Positions 31,145 through 37,734 of a stretch of 37,734 nt of DNA are shown one piece after another. Positions within the stretch are counted from its first letter, which is position 1. Each line of letters opens with the position of its first letter. Made by a program: the position numbers and the translations under genes. The notes beneath the pieces are model-generated. The model saw only the letters and a list, made by a program, of their open reading frames with translations. It searched no databases and was not told where the DNA came from. The DNA comes from a virus, in the IMG/VR virus record IMGVR_UViG_3300030060_002869, positions 1 to 37,734 of that record. One strand, written 5' to 3'.

Positions 31145-31931
31145 ACCAGAATACATACCAGCAGAGGTATATCATGCAGATCCAGCTTATTCTGCTAGTG
31201 ATCTGAAGCTTATTACAAGCACTTGCCCACAAGTATTTTATCAAAGTAAATACGAACAAAAGAAGTTAGAACACGAACCAGCTTTAAAAAAAGCATTTAG
31301 AACTGGTGAGCTATGCCACGCATTTACTTTAGAACCAGATAGGGCTAAAAAAGCGTATGGTGTTTGTCTTAGTAGATCAACTAAAGCTGGTAAGGCACAA
31401 GCAGAAGAAATGGCAGCAAAAGGCATAGAACCAATTACTGCGCAAGAGTATGAACTTGCTAGTAATGTTGCTAATGCTGTTAGAGATCACCCAATCGCAA
31501 AGAAACTTCTTGCAAATGGTTTTGCAGAACAAAGCTTCTGGAAAGAGGACAAAGAAACTGGTCTTACTTGTAAAGCAAGATGCGACTTTTTAAATGGCGA
31601 TACTATAGTTGACCTTAAGACAACTGGCGAAGGTAATAGCAATCCCGACAAGTTTATTAAATCAATAGCAAACTTTCTTTATCACTTACAAGCTGCTCAT
31701 TACTTAGAAACTATTGGTGCAAAGCGATTTGTATTTATAGCAGTTGAAAAAGTCTATCCATATGCCATAAGCATTACCGAGCTTGATGAAGATGCTCTTA
31801 TTGAAGGTAAAAAGCTAAGACAAGAAGCATTACGACTTATACAAGACTGTCATGCTGATGCTTATTGGCGTGGCTATTCAGAAAAAATTCACAAACTCAG
31901 CCTACCAAAATGGGCTTACAAACAAAACTAA
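31131..31931 (+). CDS. RecE-like PD-(D/E)XK exonuclease
   Basis: The 266-residue product has PAYSASDLKLITSTCPQVFY and FRTGELCHAFTLEPD at the N-terminal side, then E133 or nearby in AEQSFW, D152 in KARCDF, the core VDLKTT (D161, K163) and YHLQAAHYLE with Q187. This matches the RecE/YqaJ/DUF3799 exonuclease group. It should resect DNA ends to give single strands for the ERF protein encoded just downstream. Confidence 0.88.
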   Translation: MPKTKPEYIPAEVYHADPAYSASDLKLITSTCPQVFYQSKYEQKKLEHEPALKKAFRTGELCHAFTLEPDRAKKAYGVCLSRSTKAGKAQAEEMAAKGIEPITAQEYELASNVANAVRDHPIAKKLLANGFAEQSFWKEDKETGLTCKARCDFLNGDTIVDLKTTGEGNSNPDKFIKSIANFLYHLQAAHYLETIGAKRFVFIAVEKVYPYAISITELDEDALIEGKKLRQEALRLIQDCHADAYWRGYSEKIHKLSLPKWAYKQN

Positions 31932-31935
31932 AACA

Positions 31936-32619
31936 ATGACAACAGAAACAGTAGCTATCGAAGCATTAGCAGAAGCTTTACAAAAAGCACAAGCAGAATT
32001 TCCAACAATGGGTAAAACCAAACAAGTTGGTGTAGGTTCTTTTGGTTATAGTTATTTACCACTTGAACAAATGCTTTCTTTGGTAACACCTGTACTTCTT
32101 AAGCATGGTCTTTGTCTTTCTCAAGGCTTTGGCTGTAGCCCTACAGGACAAACACTTATAGTTACAAGACTTTTACATAAAAGTGGTGCTTTCATAAAAA
32201 GCGAACTGCCAATATTTTTATCTGAAAGAGATATGGCAAACCCTAAGAAAAACCAAACACACAACTGGGGTGGTGCTGTTACATATCAAAGAAGATACAG
32301 CATTAAGTTGATCTTAGGTCTTGAAACAGATATGGATTTTAATATGGAAGAAGAAGAAGAAATACAAGATAAAAATGTTAATAAAGGCGAAGTAATACAA
32401 ACTTTACGAGAGCAAGTAAAAGCAAAAACATCTAATAAATCAGATACAGATGTTACTTTTGGTCTTGCTAAAAATGCAATATTAAATGCAAAAAGCAAAG
32501 AACAACTTACAGATCATCAAAAAAATATTGCAACTAGATTTGCACAAGGTAAACTTACTCTTACACAAAAAGAGCAACTAGAAACTCTTATTGTAAACAA
32601 ATTAAAGGTACTTAAATGA
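31936..32619 (+). CDS. erf: ERF family single-strand annealing recombinase
   Basis: Start ATG 31936, five bases after the exonuclease stop; an earlier in-frame ATG lies inside that gene and is unlikely. The 227-residue product has IEALAEALQKAQAEFPTMGK, FGYSYLPLEQMLSLVTPVLL, LCLSQGF and THNWGGAVTYQRRYSIKLIL then GLETDMDFN, the signature order of ERF proteins. The C-terminal part is charged and less conserved. It pairs complementary single strands during recombination-dependent replication. Confidence 0.92.
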   Translation: MTTETVAIEALAEALQKAQAEFPTMGKTKQVGVGSFGYSYLPLEQMLSLVTPVLLKHGLCLSQGFGCSPTGQTLIVTRLLHKSGAFIKSELPIFLSERDMANPKKNQTHNWGGAVTYQRRYSIKLILGLETDMDFNMEEEEEIQDKNVNKGEVIQTLREQVKAKTSNKSDTDVTFGLAKNAILNAKSKEQLTDHQKNIATRFAQGKLTLTQKEQLETLIVNKLKVLK

Positions 32620-32855
32620 TAGAACAAGACCAACCATATTTATCTACCAAAGACCTAGCTGAACGCTACGGCATCACACAAAGAACCATAAAAAAATGGC
32701 GAACTAATACTAGGCGAGGTAAAGCAGAAGGTCCACAATGGTATGACGTACCACGACAAGCAACTGCTTTAGGGCAACCGCTTATACGTTATGCTCTCCC
32801 ACAAGTTTTAGCGTGGGAAGAAACAAATTCAATTACACCAATTAAATCTTTTTAA
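32616..32855 (+). CDS. Small HTH (excisionase/MerR-like) DNA-binding protein
   Basis: The 79-residue product has YLSTKDLAERYGITQRTIKK followed by WRTNTRRG, a winged helix-turn-helix with basic wing, and RQATALGQPLIRYALPQVLA. Such AlpA/Xis-type proteins bind DNA as regulators or architectural factors. With no integrase in sight, a regulatory role is more likely. ATGA overlap with erf. Confidence 0.82.
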   Translation: MIEQDQPYLSTKDLAERYGITQRTIKKWRTNTRRGKAEGPQWYDVPRQATALGQPLIRYALPQVLAWEETNSITPIKSF

Positions 32856-32858
32856 ATT

Positions 32859-33143
32859 ATGGCTTACGAAAATCTATTCTCTGGACGTTTAGTTCTTTTT
32901 AATAATTCTGAAAAAAAATCAGAAAAATCACCCGATATGAGTGGCACAGTTGAGTTTACTTTAGAAGGTGCAATGGCTTTAACTGAATGGATTACAGCAC
33001 AAAAAGGCGAAGAAAATTATGCTGGTGATACGGTTATAAAAATTCCTGTAAGTGCTTGGCATAGAGAATCAAAAAAAGGTACTGGTTTTATATCAGGGCA
33101 ATTATCAGTAGCAAAACCTGTTGCAGAAGAATTACCTTTTTAA
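32859..33143 (+). CDS. Putative single-stranded DNA-binding protein with acidic-Phe tail
   Basis: The 94-residue product has KSEKSPDMSGTVEFTLEG, WITAQKGEEN, VIKIPVSAWHRESKKGTGF and ISGQLSVAK and ends AEELPF. A small OB-like beta pattern and a terminal acidic motif with Pro-Phe recall SSB proteins, whose tails recruit partners. It lies after the ERF and HTH genes. No direct proof of DNA binding. Confidence 0.6.
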   Translation: MAYENLFSGRLVLFNNSEKKSEKSPDMSGTVEFTLEGAMALTEWITAQKGEENYAGDTVIKIPVSAWHRESKKGTGFISGQLSVAKPVAEELPF

Positions 33144-33146
33144 ATT

Positions 33147-33461
33147 ATGAAAAGAACTGAATCAGAATTTATCCAAGCTAAATTTTTTGACGCTTATGAT
33201 GAATCAACATCTAACAGAAAATCAACTTTAAGTTTACTAGCTGTTTATCAATTATTTCATGATGAAAACGGCCACTGGTGTTTATTTAAAAATAATCTTG
33301 GTATTGACTGTGATAAACATAAAGATCAAGATTATGCAGCAAAGTTAATTGAATCAGAAGATATATTTGACTTGTTTCGAGTGTTATCTGAAGAACAATT
33401 TAACAATCATAAAAAGCACTACAACAAAGAATATAAATATCAAAATGAGGACGTTGAATAA
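33147..33461 (+). CDS. Hypothetical protein (104 aa)
   Basis: The product (MKRTESEFIQAKFFDAYDES...) is acidic and helical, with VYQLFHDENGHWCLFKNNLG in the centre and a charged C-terminus (HYNKEYKYQNEDVE). Spacing is three bases from the gene before and zero from the next (TAA ATG). No family recognised; early operon member. Confidence 0.7.
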   Translation: MKRTESEFIQAKFFDAYDESTSNRKSTLSLLAVYQLFHDENGHWCLFKNNLGIDCDKHKDQDYAAKLIESEDIFDLFRVLSEEQFNNHKKHYNKEYKYQNEDVE

Positions 33462-33824
33462 ATGACAAAAGCACTTCCAAAAATATCTAATCCAAAACTT
33501 CCTCATAATGTAGCAGTATTTCAAGACCATCTTTCTCTTGGTCTTGAGTGCTTTGAATTAGATTGGTTTGATTTTAGACCACATACTTGTGAAAATAAAG
33601 AACATGGTGTTGGTATTCTTTTCTCGCAATTAGACAAAAATCATACAGATTCTTGTGCAGCAAATAATGTAATTATTGTTTCTAATAAAGGTTTACATTT
33701 TCCTAATGAAAAGTTAATGCCTTTTACAAATGAACAACCTCCTACAAAAATGGCTTTTTTAGTTTTATCAGCAATGGTAATGCAAGAGCCATTATATTTT
33801 GAATGCCCTTGTTGTGATAACTAG
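33462..33824 (+). CDS. Hypothetical protein with C-terminal Cys motif (120 aa)
   Basis: The product has FELDWFDFRPHTCENKEHGV, HTDSCAANNVIIVSNKGLHF and ends FECPCCDN. The Cys/His set (HTC, KEH, DSC, CPCC) could bind zinc. It directly follows the previous stop. Not recognised; may be a nucleic-acid or protein interaction module. Confidence 0.7.
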   Translation: MTKALPKISNPKLPHNVAVFQDHLSLGLECFELDWFDFRPHTCENKEHGVGILFSQLDKNHTDSCAANNVIIVSNKGLHFPNEKLMPFTNEQPPTKMAFLVLSAMVMQEPLYFECPCCDN

Positions 33825-33837
33825 ATGAGAAATAATT

Positions 33838-34464
33838 ATGAGAGAAAGTTTAAAAGACTTACGAGGTAAGCTTGTCGCTTGGCATGGTTGGGAAACAAGC
33901 CAAAGACATAACAGAACATGGATTTGTATTTCCAAAGCTTATGTAATTCAATGGGATAGAAATGCTGCAATACAAAAAATTGTAGAAAAAAAAGGTGGTT
34001 TTTATTTAGATCATTTTTGGTTAAGTGGTGATAAAAATACAATAGAACCTCAACCAATTAAGCTTTATAACAAAGTTGGAGGTGTTGGTATTGTACGAAC
34101 ATACATGAGAAAAAATGGCTCGATTGACTACACAATTAAAATGCCATCTGACCTATGGAATGTAGAAAGTTTTATTGATTTATACAATGAGGAATATAAA
34201 CAAACAACACCAAAACAAAAGATAGAAAGATTAAATGAAGGCTTAAAACATATCAAAAACCATGAAACTAATAGTGAACATATTTTATATGGAATTACTA
34301 GATCAATAAGCAGTTTAAAAAAAGAACTAGAAGAGGAGAAAAGATATATAAAAAATTCTGTAAATGCAACAGAAAAGGCTTTGAAAACTGCAACTATGAA
34401 TGGCAAATGTTCTAAAATAAATTTATTTAAAAATAAAAAAATAGTAAAAGTAAAAGGGTTTTAA
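33838..34464 (+). CDS. Hypothetical protein with coiled-coil tail (208 aa)
   Basis: The N-terminal 120 residues are mixed alpha/beta (LRGKLVAWHGWETSQRHNRT, RTYMRKNGSIDYTIKMPSDL). Residues about 130-190 are strongly helical (KKELEEEKRYIKNSVNATEK). The C-terminus is basic. Thirteen bases after the previous stop. No catalytic motif seen. Early operon member. Confidence 0.7.
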   Translation: MRESLKDLRGKLVAWHGWETSQRHNRTWICISKAYVIQWDRNAAIQKIVEKKGGFYLDHFWLSGDKNTIEPQPIKLYNKVGGVGIVRTYMRKNGSIDYTIKMPSDLWNVESFIDLYNEEYKQTTPKQKIERLNEGLKHIKNHETNSEHILYGITRSISSLKKELEEEKRYIKNSVNATEKALKTATMNGKCSKINLFKNKKIVKVKGF

Positions 34465-34466
34465 TA

Positions 34467-34760
34467 ATGAGTAAACACCACCCAAAATCAGCACTAAAGC
34501 TAAAAAAACTAAAAGAAAATCGACTTAAAGAATTAGAAAAAAAACTTTTAGATATTACATTAAAAGGTCAGGATCATTATGTTTTTATTGATGAAAATAA
34601 TAAAGCACAACTGGTAAACAAAGATGGAAAATGGATTAATGAAAATATTAGAAAAGCAATTACAGAATATAATTATTTTGTTGATAAAACAAAAAAAATG
34701 ATGATAAGAGACTTTAAAAAAGAAGAATTAGAGGCATACTGTAAACAATATGAAAATTAA
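34467..34760 (+). CDS. Hypothetical lysine-rich protein (97 aa)
   Basis: The product begins MSKHHPKSALKLKKLKENRL; a basic helix is followed by KGQDHYVFIDENNKAQLVNK, a beta hairpin-like segment, and another helix (KEELEAYCKQYEN). Two bases separate it from the gene before. Not recognised. Confidence 0.68.
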   Translation: MSKHHPKSALKLKKLKENRLKELEKKLLDITLKGQDHYVFIDENNKAQLVNKDGKWINENIRKAITEYNYFVDKTKKMMIRDFKKEELEAYCKQYEN

Positions 34761-34763
34761 TTT

Positions 34764-34883
34764 ATGAATACAAAAGATCGAATAGTTGCTGCAAAAAAAC
34801 GTATAAATGAATTAGAAATATTAATTAAATATTGGTCTATGAAAAAAACTATTGAAAAACAAAGACAGTATCAAATTATCTAA
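34764..34883 (+). CDS. Small basic helical protein (39 aa), last gene of the early block
   Basis: ATG 34764 lies three bases after the previous stop. The product MNTKDRIVAAKKRINELEIL continues IKYWSMKKTIEKQRQYQII, a basic amphipathic helix. Its end overlaps the convergent gene end by eight bases, so no terminator fits between them. Confidence 0.6.
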   Translation: MNTKDRIVAAKKRINELEILIKYWSMKKTIEKQRQYQII

Positions 34884-35154
34884 AAAATCTTTTTTGAATT
34901 TTTTTAAAAAAACTTGGTTTTTTCATCTCTTTTATTTCTGCTATTGCAACTATTGCTTCAAGTTCAACTAACCGACCAAGAACAGAAGCAAGAAAAACAT
35001 CTTGTTTCATTTGATGTCTTATTAAATGTGTACAGTATTTTTTTACATTATCAATATCATTACTAGCCATTACATCTCTGCAACGCATTTCAACAGAAAG
35101 TTGTAACTCTGCTGGTGCCTCTTCTATTTCAATGTTTAAAAATTTACTATTCAT
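34876..35154 (-). CDS. Hypothetical protein (92 aa)
   Basis: The product (MNSKFLNIEIEEAPAELQLS...) has an acidic N-terminus, a helical centre (RDVMASNDIDNVKKYCTHLI, VFLASVLGRLVELEAIVAIA) and a basic Phe-rich tail. It overlaps the 53-aa gene by four bases and converges on the early block. Function unknown. Confidence 0.7.
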   Translation of the reverse strand: MNSKFLNIEIEEAPAELQLSVEMRCRDVMASNDIDNVKKYCTHLIRHQMKQDVFLASVLGRLVELEAIVAIAEIKEMKKPSFFKKIQKRFFR

Positions 35155-35312
35155 TTTACTGGAAATAATTTTTCTTCAATCATTTTTACGATTGCATCAT
35201 CTATATCATTATCTGATTTAGAAACCAAATCTTTTAAAAGAGATAAGGCAGCTTTACGTAAGGATTCAGATTTACCAAACTTGATAAATAAGCCAATAAA
35301 AAATTTAGACAT
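35151..35312 (-). CDS. Small helical protein (53 aa)
   Basis: I use ATG 35312 and not the upstream TTG at 35342. The product MSKFFIGLFIKFGKSESLRK has a hydrophobic, basic start, then LSLLKDLVSKSDNDIDDAIV and KMIEEKLFPVK. This could be an amphipathic membrane-associated helix bundle. It is the first gene of a two-gene leftward unit, divergent from the 84-aa gene. Confidence 0.68.
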   Translation of the reverse strand: MSKFFIGLFIKFGKSESLRKAALSLLKDLVSKSDNDIDDAIVKMIEEKLFPVK

Positions 35313-35345
35313 AATTTTTGTGTTACTTTCCAAACATACCAATAT

Positions 35346-35373
35346 TTGCTATTTTTGGCTAACTACCTATATT
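35346..35373 (+). promoter_or_regulatory. Candidate sigma70-type promoter, rightward
   Basis: TTGCTA (35346-35351) and TATATT (35368-35373) are spaced by 16 bases. This promoter would transcribe the 35419-37196 unit. One arm of a 10-bp inverted repeat overlaps its -10 region. Confidence 0.5.
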
Positions 35374-35412
35374 AGCTTTATAACGCTATCTCCTCACACA
35401 TTTAGGTAGTTA
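35360..35412. repeat. 10-bp inverted repeat around the divergent promoter region
   Basis: TAACTACCTA at 35360-35369 and TAGGTAGTTA at 35403-35412 are perfect inverted copies, 43 bases apart start to start. Between them lies TAGC-8-GCTA. The right arm also makes a small hairpin AGGT-AGTT-ACCT near the ATG at 35419. Possible operator pair or RNA/DNA stem. Confidence 0.7.
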
Positions 35413-35418
35413 CCTTTT

Positions 35419-35673
35419 ATGGAAGATCAAGAACCGAGTAAAGTAGAAACCATTGTAAAAATCTGTATTTTAATTTGGAGTGCAACACTGCTTTCTCTTT
35501 CTTATTACGAACCGCCTAGCGGTAAAAAAATTGTAGATTTTGACCCGACATTTATTGCAAGTATTTTTTCAGCGTCCACTGCCTCACTAGGTTTATCAAT
35601 TAAAGGTAATAGAAATAACAAACAAAAAGACGTTATAGTAGATAATAAGAACAATAATGTGGGTATTAAATGA
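35419..35673 (+). CDS. Small membrane protein (84 aa), holin candidate
   Basis: A first membrane segment at about residues 12-30 (IVKICILIWSATLLSLSYY) and a weaker one at 45-61 (FIASIFSASTASLGLSI) are followed by a charged, Asn/Lys-rich tail. Size and topology fit a class II holin, but no endolysin is beside it. It heads the rightward unit with three secreted proteins. Its stop overlaps the next start (ATGA). Confidence 0.7.
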   Translation: MEDQEPSKVETIVKICILIWSATLLSLSYYEPPSGKKIVDFDPTFIASIFSASTASLGLSIKGNRNNKQKDVIVDNKNNNVGIK

Positions 35674-36188
35674 AAAAACTGCTACTTATTGCCTGTTTTA
35701 TGCTCCCTTCAGCCGCTTTTGCTGATATAACGCAGAAATTTACAACATCTGCACAGATCACTGTAGATATGCCATATAGCGTTACAAATAAATTAGGAAC
35801 TACTTATTCATTATCAGGTAACAATATTACTCCATCTGTAACTTCTGGAGGATCTACAACCTCTGGAGCTATCGGTGGGTTAAATGTTGGATCATTAACT
35901 GATGGAGTTCCAGCTTTGATTCAAACTGACAAGGCCATTACAAGTGCTGGTTCTGCATTTTCCATAACAGAATCGGCAACTATAGGTGATGCCACACCAT
36001 CTGCCATAACACCATCATCAGGTATCTCTGCATTACCTCATTTATCGGGTCAGACAACAATAGGATCAGGTGGTACAGCAGGAAATTTAGGTATGACCAG
36101 TTTGTCTAGTGGAGTTCATACTTGTACCGCAGGAGGTAGTGGTACTAGCTGTATTGGTCAAACAACAGTTACAATAACCATTGACTAA
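35670..36188 (+). CDS. Secreted Gly/Ser/Thr-rich protein 1 (172 aa)
   Basis: A signal peptide (MKKLLLIACFMLPSAAFA) is followed by a mature part rich in Gly, Ser and Thr with repeated TxxSG turns (TTSGAIGGLNVGSL, SGQTTIGSGGTAGNLG) and two Cys near the end that could pair (HTCTAGGSGTSC). It has no enzyme motif and looks like an extended beta surface protein. ATGA overlap upstream; its stop overlaps the TTG start of the next gene. Confidence 0.72.
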   Translation: MKKLLLIACFMLPSAAFADITQKFTTSAQITVDMPYSVTNKLGTTYSLSGNNITPSVTSGGSTTSGAIGGLNVGSLTDGVPALIQTDKAITSAGSAFSITESATIGDATPSAITPSSGISALPHLSGQTTIGSGGTAGNLGMTSLSSGVHTCTAGGSGTSCIGQTTVTITID

Positions 36189-36618
36189 ATTTTGGCTGCT
36201 ATTAATAATATTATTTCCTGTCAGAATCCTCGCAAACCCAGTCATACCAACATTTCGTACAGGGAGTTCAAGTACAAATTCTCAGAGCCAATCTGTAGTG
36301 ACAGAAAATATCACCAGCTATCAATACCGCACAGGATACTCAGTAAGTGTTTCAGGGCATAATATTGAAAGTAATGACATTAATGGCTATATCAATTCAA
36401 TTCCTTCAGCAGAATCTACTCAAACAGTTAATGGTATTAGCTTTTCATATACAAATCCTAATCTGGAAGGTGTACCAAGATGGAAAATAGTAAACGAGGG
36501 TCAGCCATTCAGTTTGGTAGAAACAGTAATAGGCAGTGGAATCGACACAATAACAACAATAAACCGCACCATAAACACCACTACAACAACCACTGTAGAA
36601 ACTACCTTTGGTCAGTAA
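36181..36618 (+). CDS. Secreted protein 2 (145 aa)
   Basis: A TTG start (TTG ACT AAA) overlaps the stop of the gene before. The signal peptide MTKFWLLLIILFPVRILA is followed by a Ser/Thr/Asn-rich mature part (FRTGSSSTNSQSQSVVTEN) that ends with a Thr-rich tail. Its last 139 bases are open in a second frame that belongs to the next gene. The signal sequence resembles that of protein 3 (PVRILAN versus PTRVLAN), suggesting tandem relatedness. Confidence 0.68.
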   Translation: MTKFWLLLIILFPVRILANPVIPTFRTGSSSTNSQSQSVVTENITSYQYRTGYSVSVSGHNIESNDINGYINSIPSAESTQTVNGISFSYTNPNLEGVPRWKIVNEGQPFSLVETVIGSGIDTITTINRTINTTTTTTVETTFGQ

Positions 36619-37196
36619 TTCTTTTGATCCTTTGCCCTACAAGGGTTTTAGCTAATACAACAGTTGCAAGTCCTAGTTCTAACGCACAAGGTACAGTGAA
36701 TAATAATGCAACCATGATAGCTCCACAATCTACACCAGTTTTTAGAATGTCTCAGGGGATTATATGTAGCTCTCCAAGTCTTACAATTACTCCTTACGTT
36801 ACAGATGCTTGGTCATTTAATACCCCTAAAGAAACTGTGACAAGACAAAATATTTATGATGAAGATACTGGCGAGATCAAATATGTACAAGAAACACCTA
36901 GATTTGAAAAAGAAAATTTTAATTTAAATTATGGAATATCTGCACAAATAACTGTTCCTTTAGGAAAAGCACCAGAATTATGTTTGAAAGCTACAGAGGT
37001 AAATATTAAAAATCAAGAATTGTTATATCAAAAAACCTTATTAGAAACTGCCATGTTTCGTTTAAAGCTCTGCGGTGAGCAAGCAAGCTTAGGTGTAACT
37101 TTCGTAGGCAAGTATGCAAGTATTTGTGAAGGGATAGAAGTAGCAATACCACCAAATCAAGTTATACCACATACACATAAATTAGAATCTAGGTAG
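36480..37196 (+). CDS. Secreted protein 3, start uncertain
   Basis: The clear part begins with a hydrophobic signal-like segment LWSVILLILCPTRVLA and a mature domain (PVFRMSQGIICSSPSLTITP, YGISAQITVPLGKAPELCLK, ETAMFRLKLCGEQAS). It has several Cys and resembles a periplasmic or surface protein. The only in-frame ATG is 36480, which would add 42 odd His/Asn-rich residues before the signal segment. An ATT at 36618, overlapping the previous stop as TAATT, is an unconventional alternative but leaves a very short signal. The 3' end overlaps the convergent gene by eight bases. Confidence 0.65.
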   Translation: MENSKRGSAIQFGRNSNRQWNRHNNNNKPHHKHHYNNHCRNYLWSVILLILCPTRVLANTTVASPSSNAQGTVNNNATMIAPQSTPVFRMSQGIICSSPSLTITPYVTDAWSFNTPKETVTRQNIYDEDTGEIKYVQETPRFEKENFNLNYGISAQITVPLGKAPELCLKATEVNIKNQELLYQKTLLETAMFRLKLCGEQASLGVTFVGKYASICEGIEVAIPPNQVIPHTHKLESR

Positions 37197-37734
37197 ATTT
37201 GTCTTTTTTCTTTGTCAGTTTTTTTACGATCTGCTTCACAATGGGTTTGACTGCATTAAGTAATAATGGAGTACTGGCAGCAACCAAGCCAATAACAGCA
37301 GTAGATACAATAGTAGAAACTTCTGGAATGTACTGATCTTTGAAGGGAACGTCTTCATAAATCGTGGTGCATATAGTTCCATCTTCGCTTCTTTCATGGC
37401 CTACGACACGTTCCAACCGCTTTTCGTTACGAAAATCTCCTACTCTTTGATCTGTTCTGCCAGGGCAATCTACAAAAACTTCTTCTTTTTTATCTTTTGG
37501 TAGTTCTGGTTGTGGTGGTTTACCTTCGGGTAACTTAGCTGGTTCGTCATTTACAACAGCAGCCTCTTCAACAATAATCAGTTGATCTGCCTGATAATTC
37601 ATCGGTATAAAAGACGGATATGGACAGTTACTTACAACTCCGTTTGGGTCTTCTATCAATAAATTTCTATTTCCAGTATTCTTAACATCTCTATGAAAGT
37701 ATTTACAACCTATAGTCTCTACATTTAAAGGTTC
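37189..37734 (-). CDS. Proline-rich phage accessory protein, copy 2 (5' end cut by window)
   Basis: An open frame from the window end to the stop at 37189, 181 residues. It matches copy 1: CKYFHRD, NTGNRN, EDPNGV, a Pro/Lys/Glu-rich middle (KLPEGKPPQPELPKDKKEE), CPGRTDQRVGDFRNEKRLER, and the same hydrophobic STAVIGLVAASTPLLLN. It ends AVKPIVKQIVKKLTKKKDKS plus one Thr, a basic tail that copy 1 lacks because of the window edge. About 30 N-terminal residues are missing by comparison. Function unknown; virion or membrane-associated role possible. Confidence 0.75.
   Translation of the reverse strand, partial: EPLNVETIGCKYFHRDVKNTGNRNLLIEDPNGVVSNCPYPSFIPMNYQADQLIIVEEAAVVNDEPAKLPEGKPPQPELPKDKKEEVFVDCPGRTDQRVGDFRNEKRLERVVGHERSEDGTICTTIYEDVPFKDQYIPEVSTIVSTAVIGLVAASTPLLLNAVKPIVKQIVKKLTKKKDKST
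37252..37344. repeat. 93-bp exact repeat, copy 2
   Basis: Identical to bases 1-93 in the same orientation; it codes for the hydrophobic segment of both paralogues. Flanking sequence is only related. Confidence 0.9.

Noticed and set aside
31852-31935. Longer N-terminus for the ERF protein from an ATG inside the exonuclease gene
   Set aside because: The ERF pattern begins at MTTETVAIEALAEAL and ATG 31936 follows the exonuclease stop with proper spacing.
1-37734. tRNA genes and CRISPR arrays
   Set aside because: I looked on both strands for cloverleaf-like arms and spaced repeats. The only regular arrays are the fibre repeats and the iteron-like units.

Overview
The window is almost certainly a nearly complete genome of a lambda-like tailed phage (siphovirus morphology), A+T-rich and very densely packed. 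Evidence is a full head-to-tail gene order on the minus strand: TerS, TerL, portal, MuF-type protein, scaffold, capsid, connectors, tail terminator, tail tube, G/G-T frameshift pair, tape measure, then M, L, K, I and J homologues and a fibre. The host is not proven. The fibre stem motif, a small beta-barrel protein, small lysine-rich proteins and a short membrane protein all remind me of marine picocyanobacterial phages; this is recall of family resemblance, not a search result. No photosynthesis genes, integrase, DNA polymerase, tRNA or CRISPR array are visible.

Layout. (1) 1-28114, minus strand: one continuous leftward block of about 46 genes. In transcription order it starts with an O-like replication protein (27299-28114) that carries iteron-like repeats, then a nucleic-acid-modification-like cassette (ParB-like, PP-loop ATPase, C5-cytosine methyltransferase, second SAM methyltransferase; 23595-26757). 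Packaging and portal genes follow, then a cluster of tiny lysine-rich genes (17940-19307), the head genes, the tail genes and the fibre (1702-4764), and finally small accessory and membrane genes. (2) 28108-28536, plus: RusA resolvase, whose start overlaps that of the divergent O-like gene. A GC-rich structured intergenic segment and a minus-strand terminator follow. (3) 28693-29301: two small leftward genes and a divergent control region. (4) 29302-34883, plus: early/recombination block with DUF2958, HNH endonuclease, RecE-like exonuclease, ERF annealing protein, HTH protein and SSB-like protein, plus unknowns. (5) 34876-35312, minus: two small genes. (6) 35419-37196, plus: a small membrane protein and three secreted proteins. 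(7) 37189-end, minus: a gene paralogous to the one cut by the window start.

How it works together. RecE-like nuclease, ERF, an SSB-like protein and RusA make a recombination module; the O-like protein would start replication on its own gene. Three early transcription units share the same promoter-leader module: a -10 box, exactly nine bases, a hairpin with a GAGA tetraloop, 16-17 bases, then ATG. Two copies of a conserved upstream box sit 29-30 bases from the -10 boxes. The hairpin stems differ in sequence but keep pairing, which makes this the most interesting regulatory structure in the window. Its arrangement (promoter, hairpin leader, two small genes, terminator, O-like gene) recalls lambda nut-type antitermination, but that is inference.

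The two ends hold partial copies of one gene family that share an exact 93-base stretch. If the genome is circular or circularly permuted, the two copies would lie in tandem and only a short piece would be missing between the window ends. No gene-free stretch exceeds 300 bases; the longest are 29131-29301, 28537-28692 and 30476-30576, all described.
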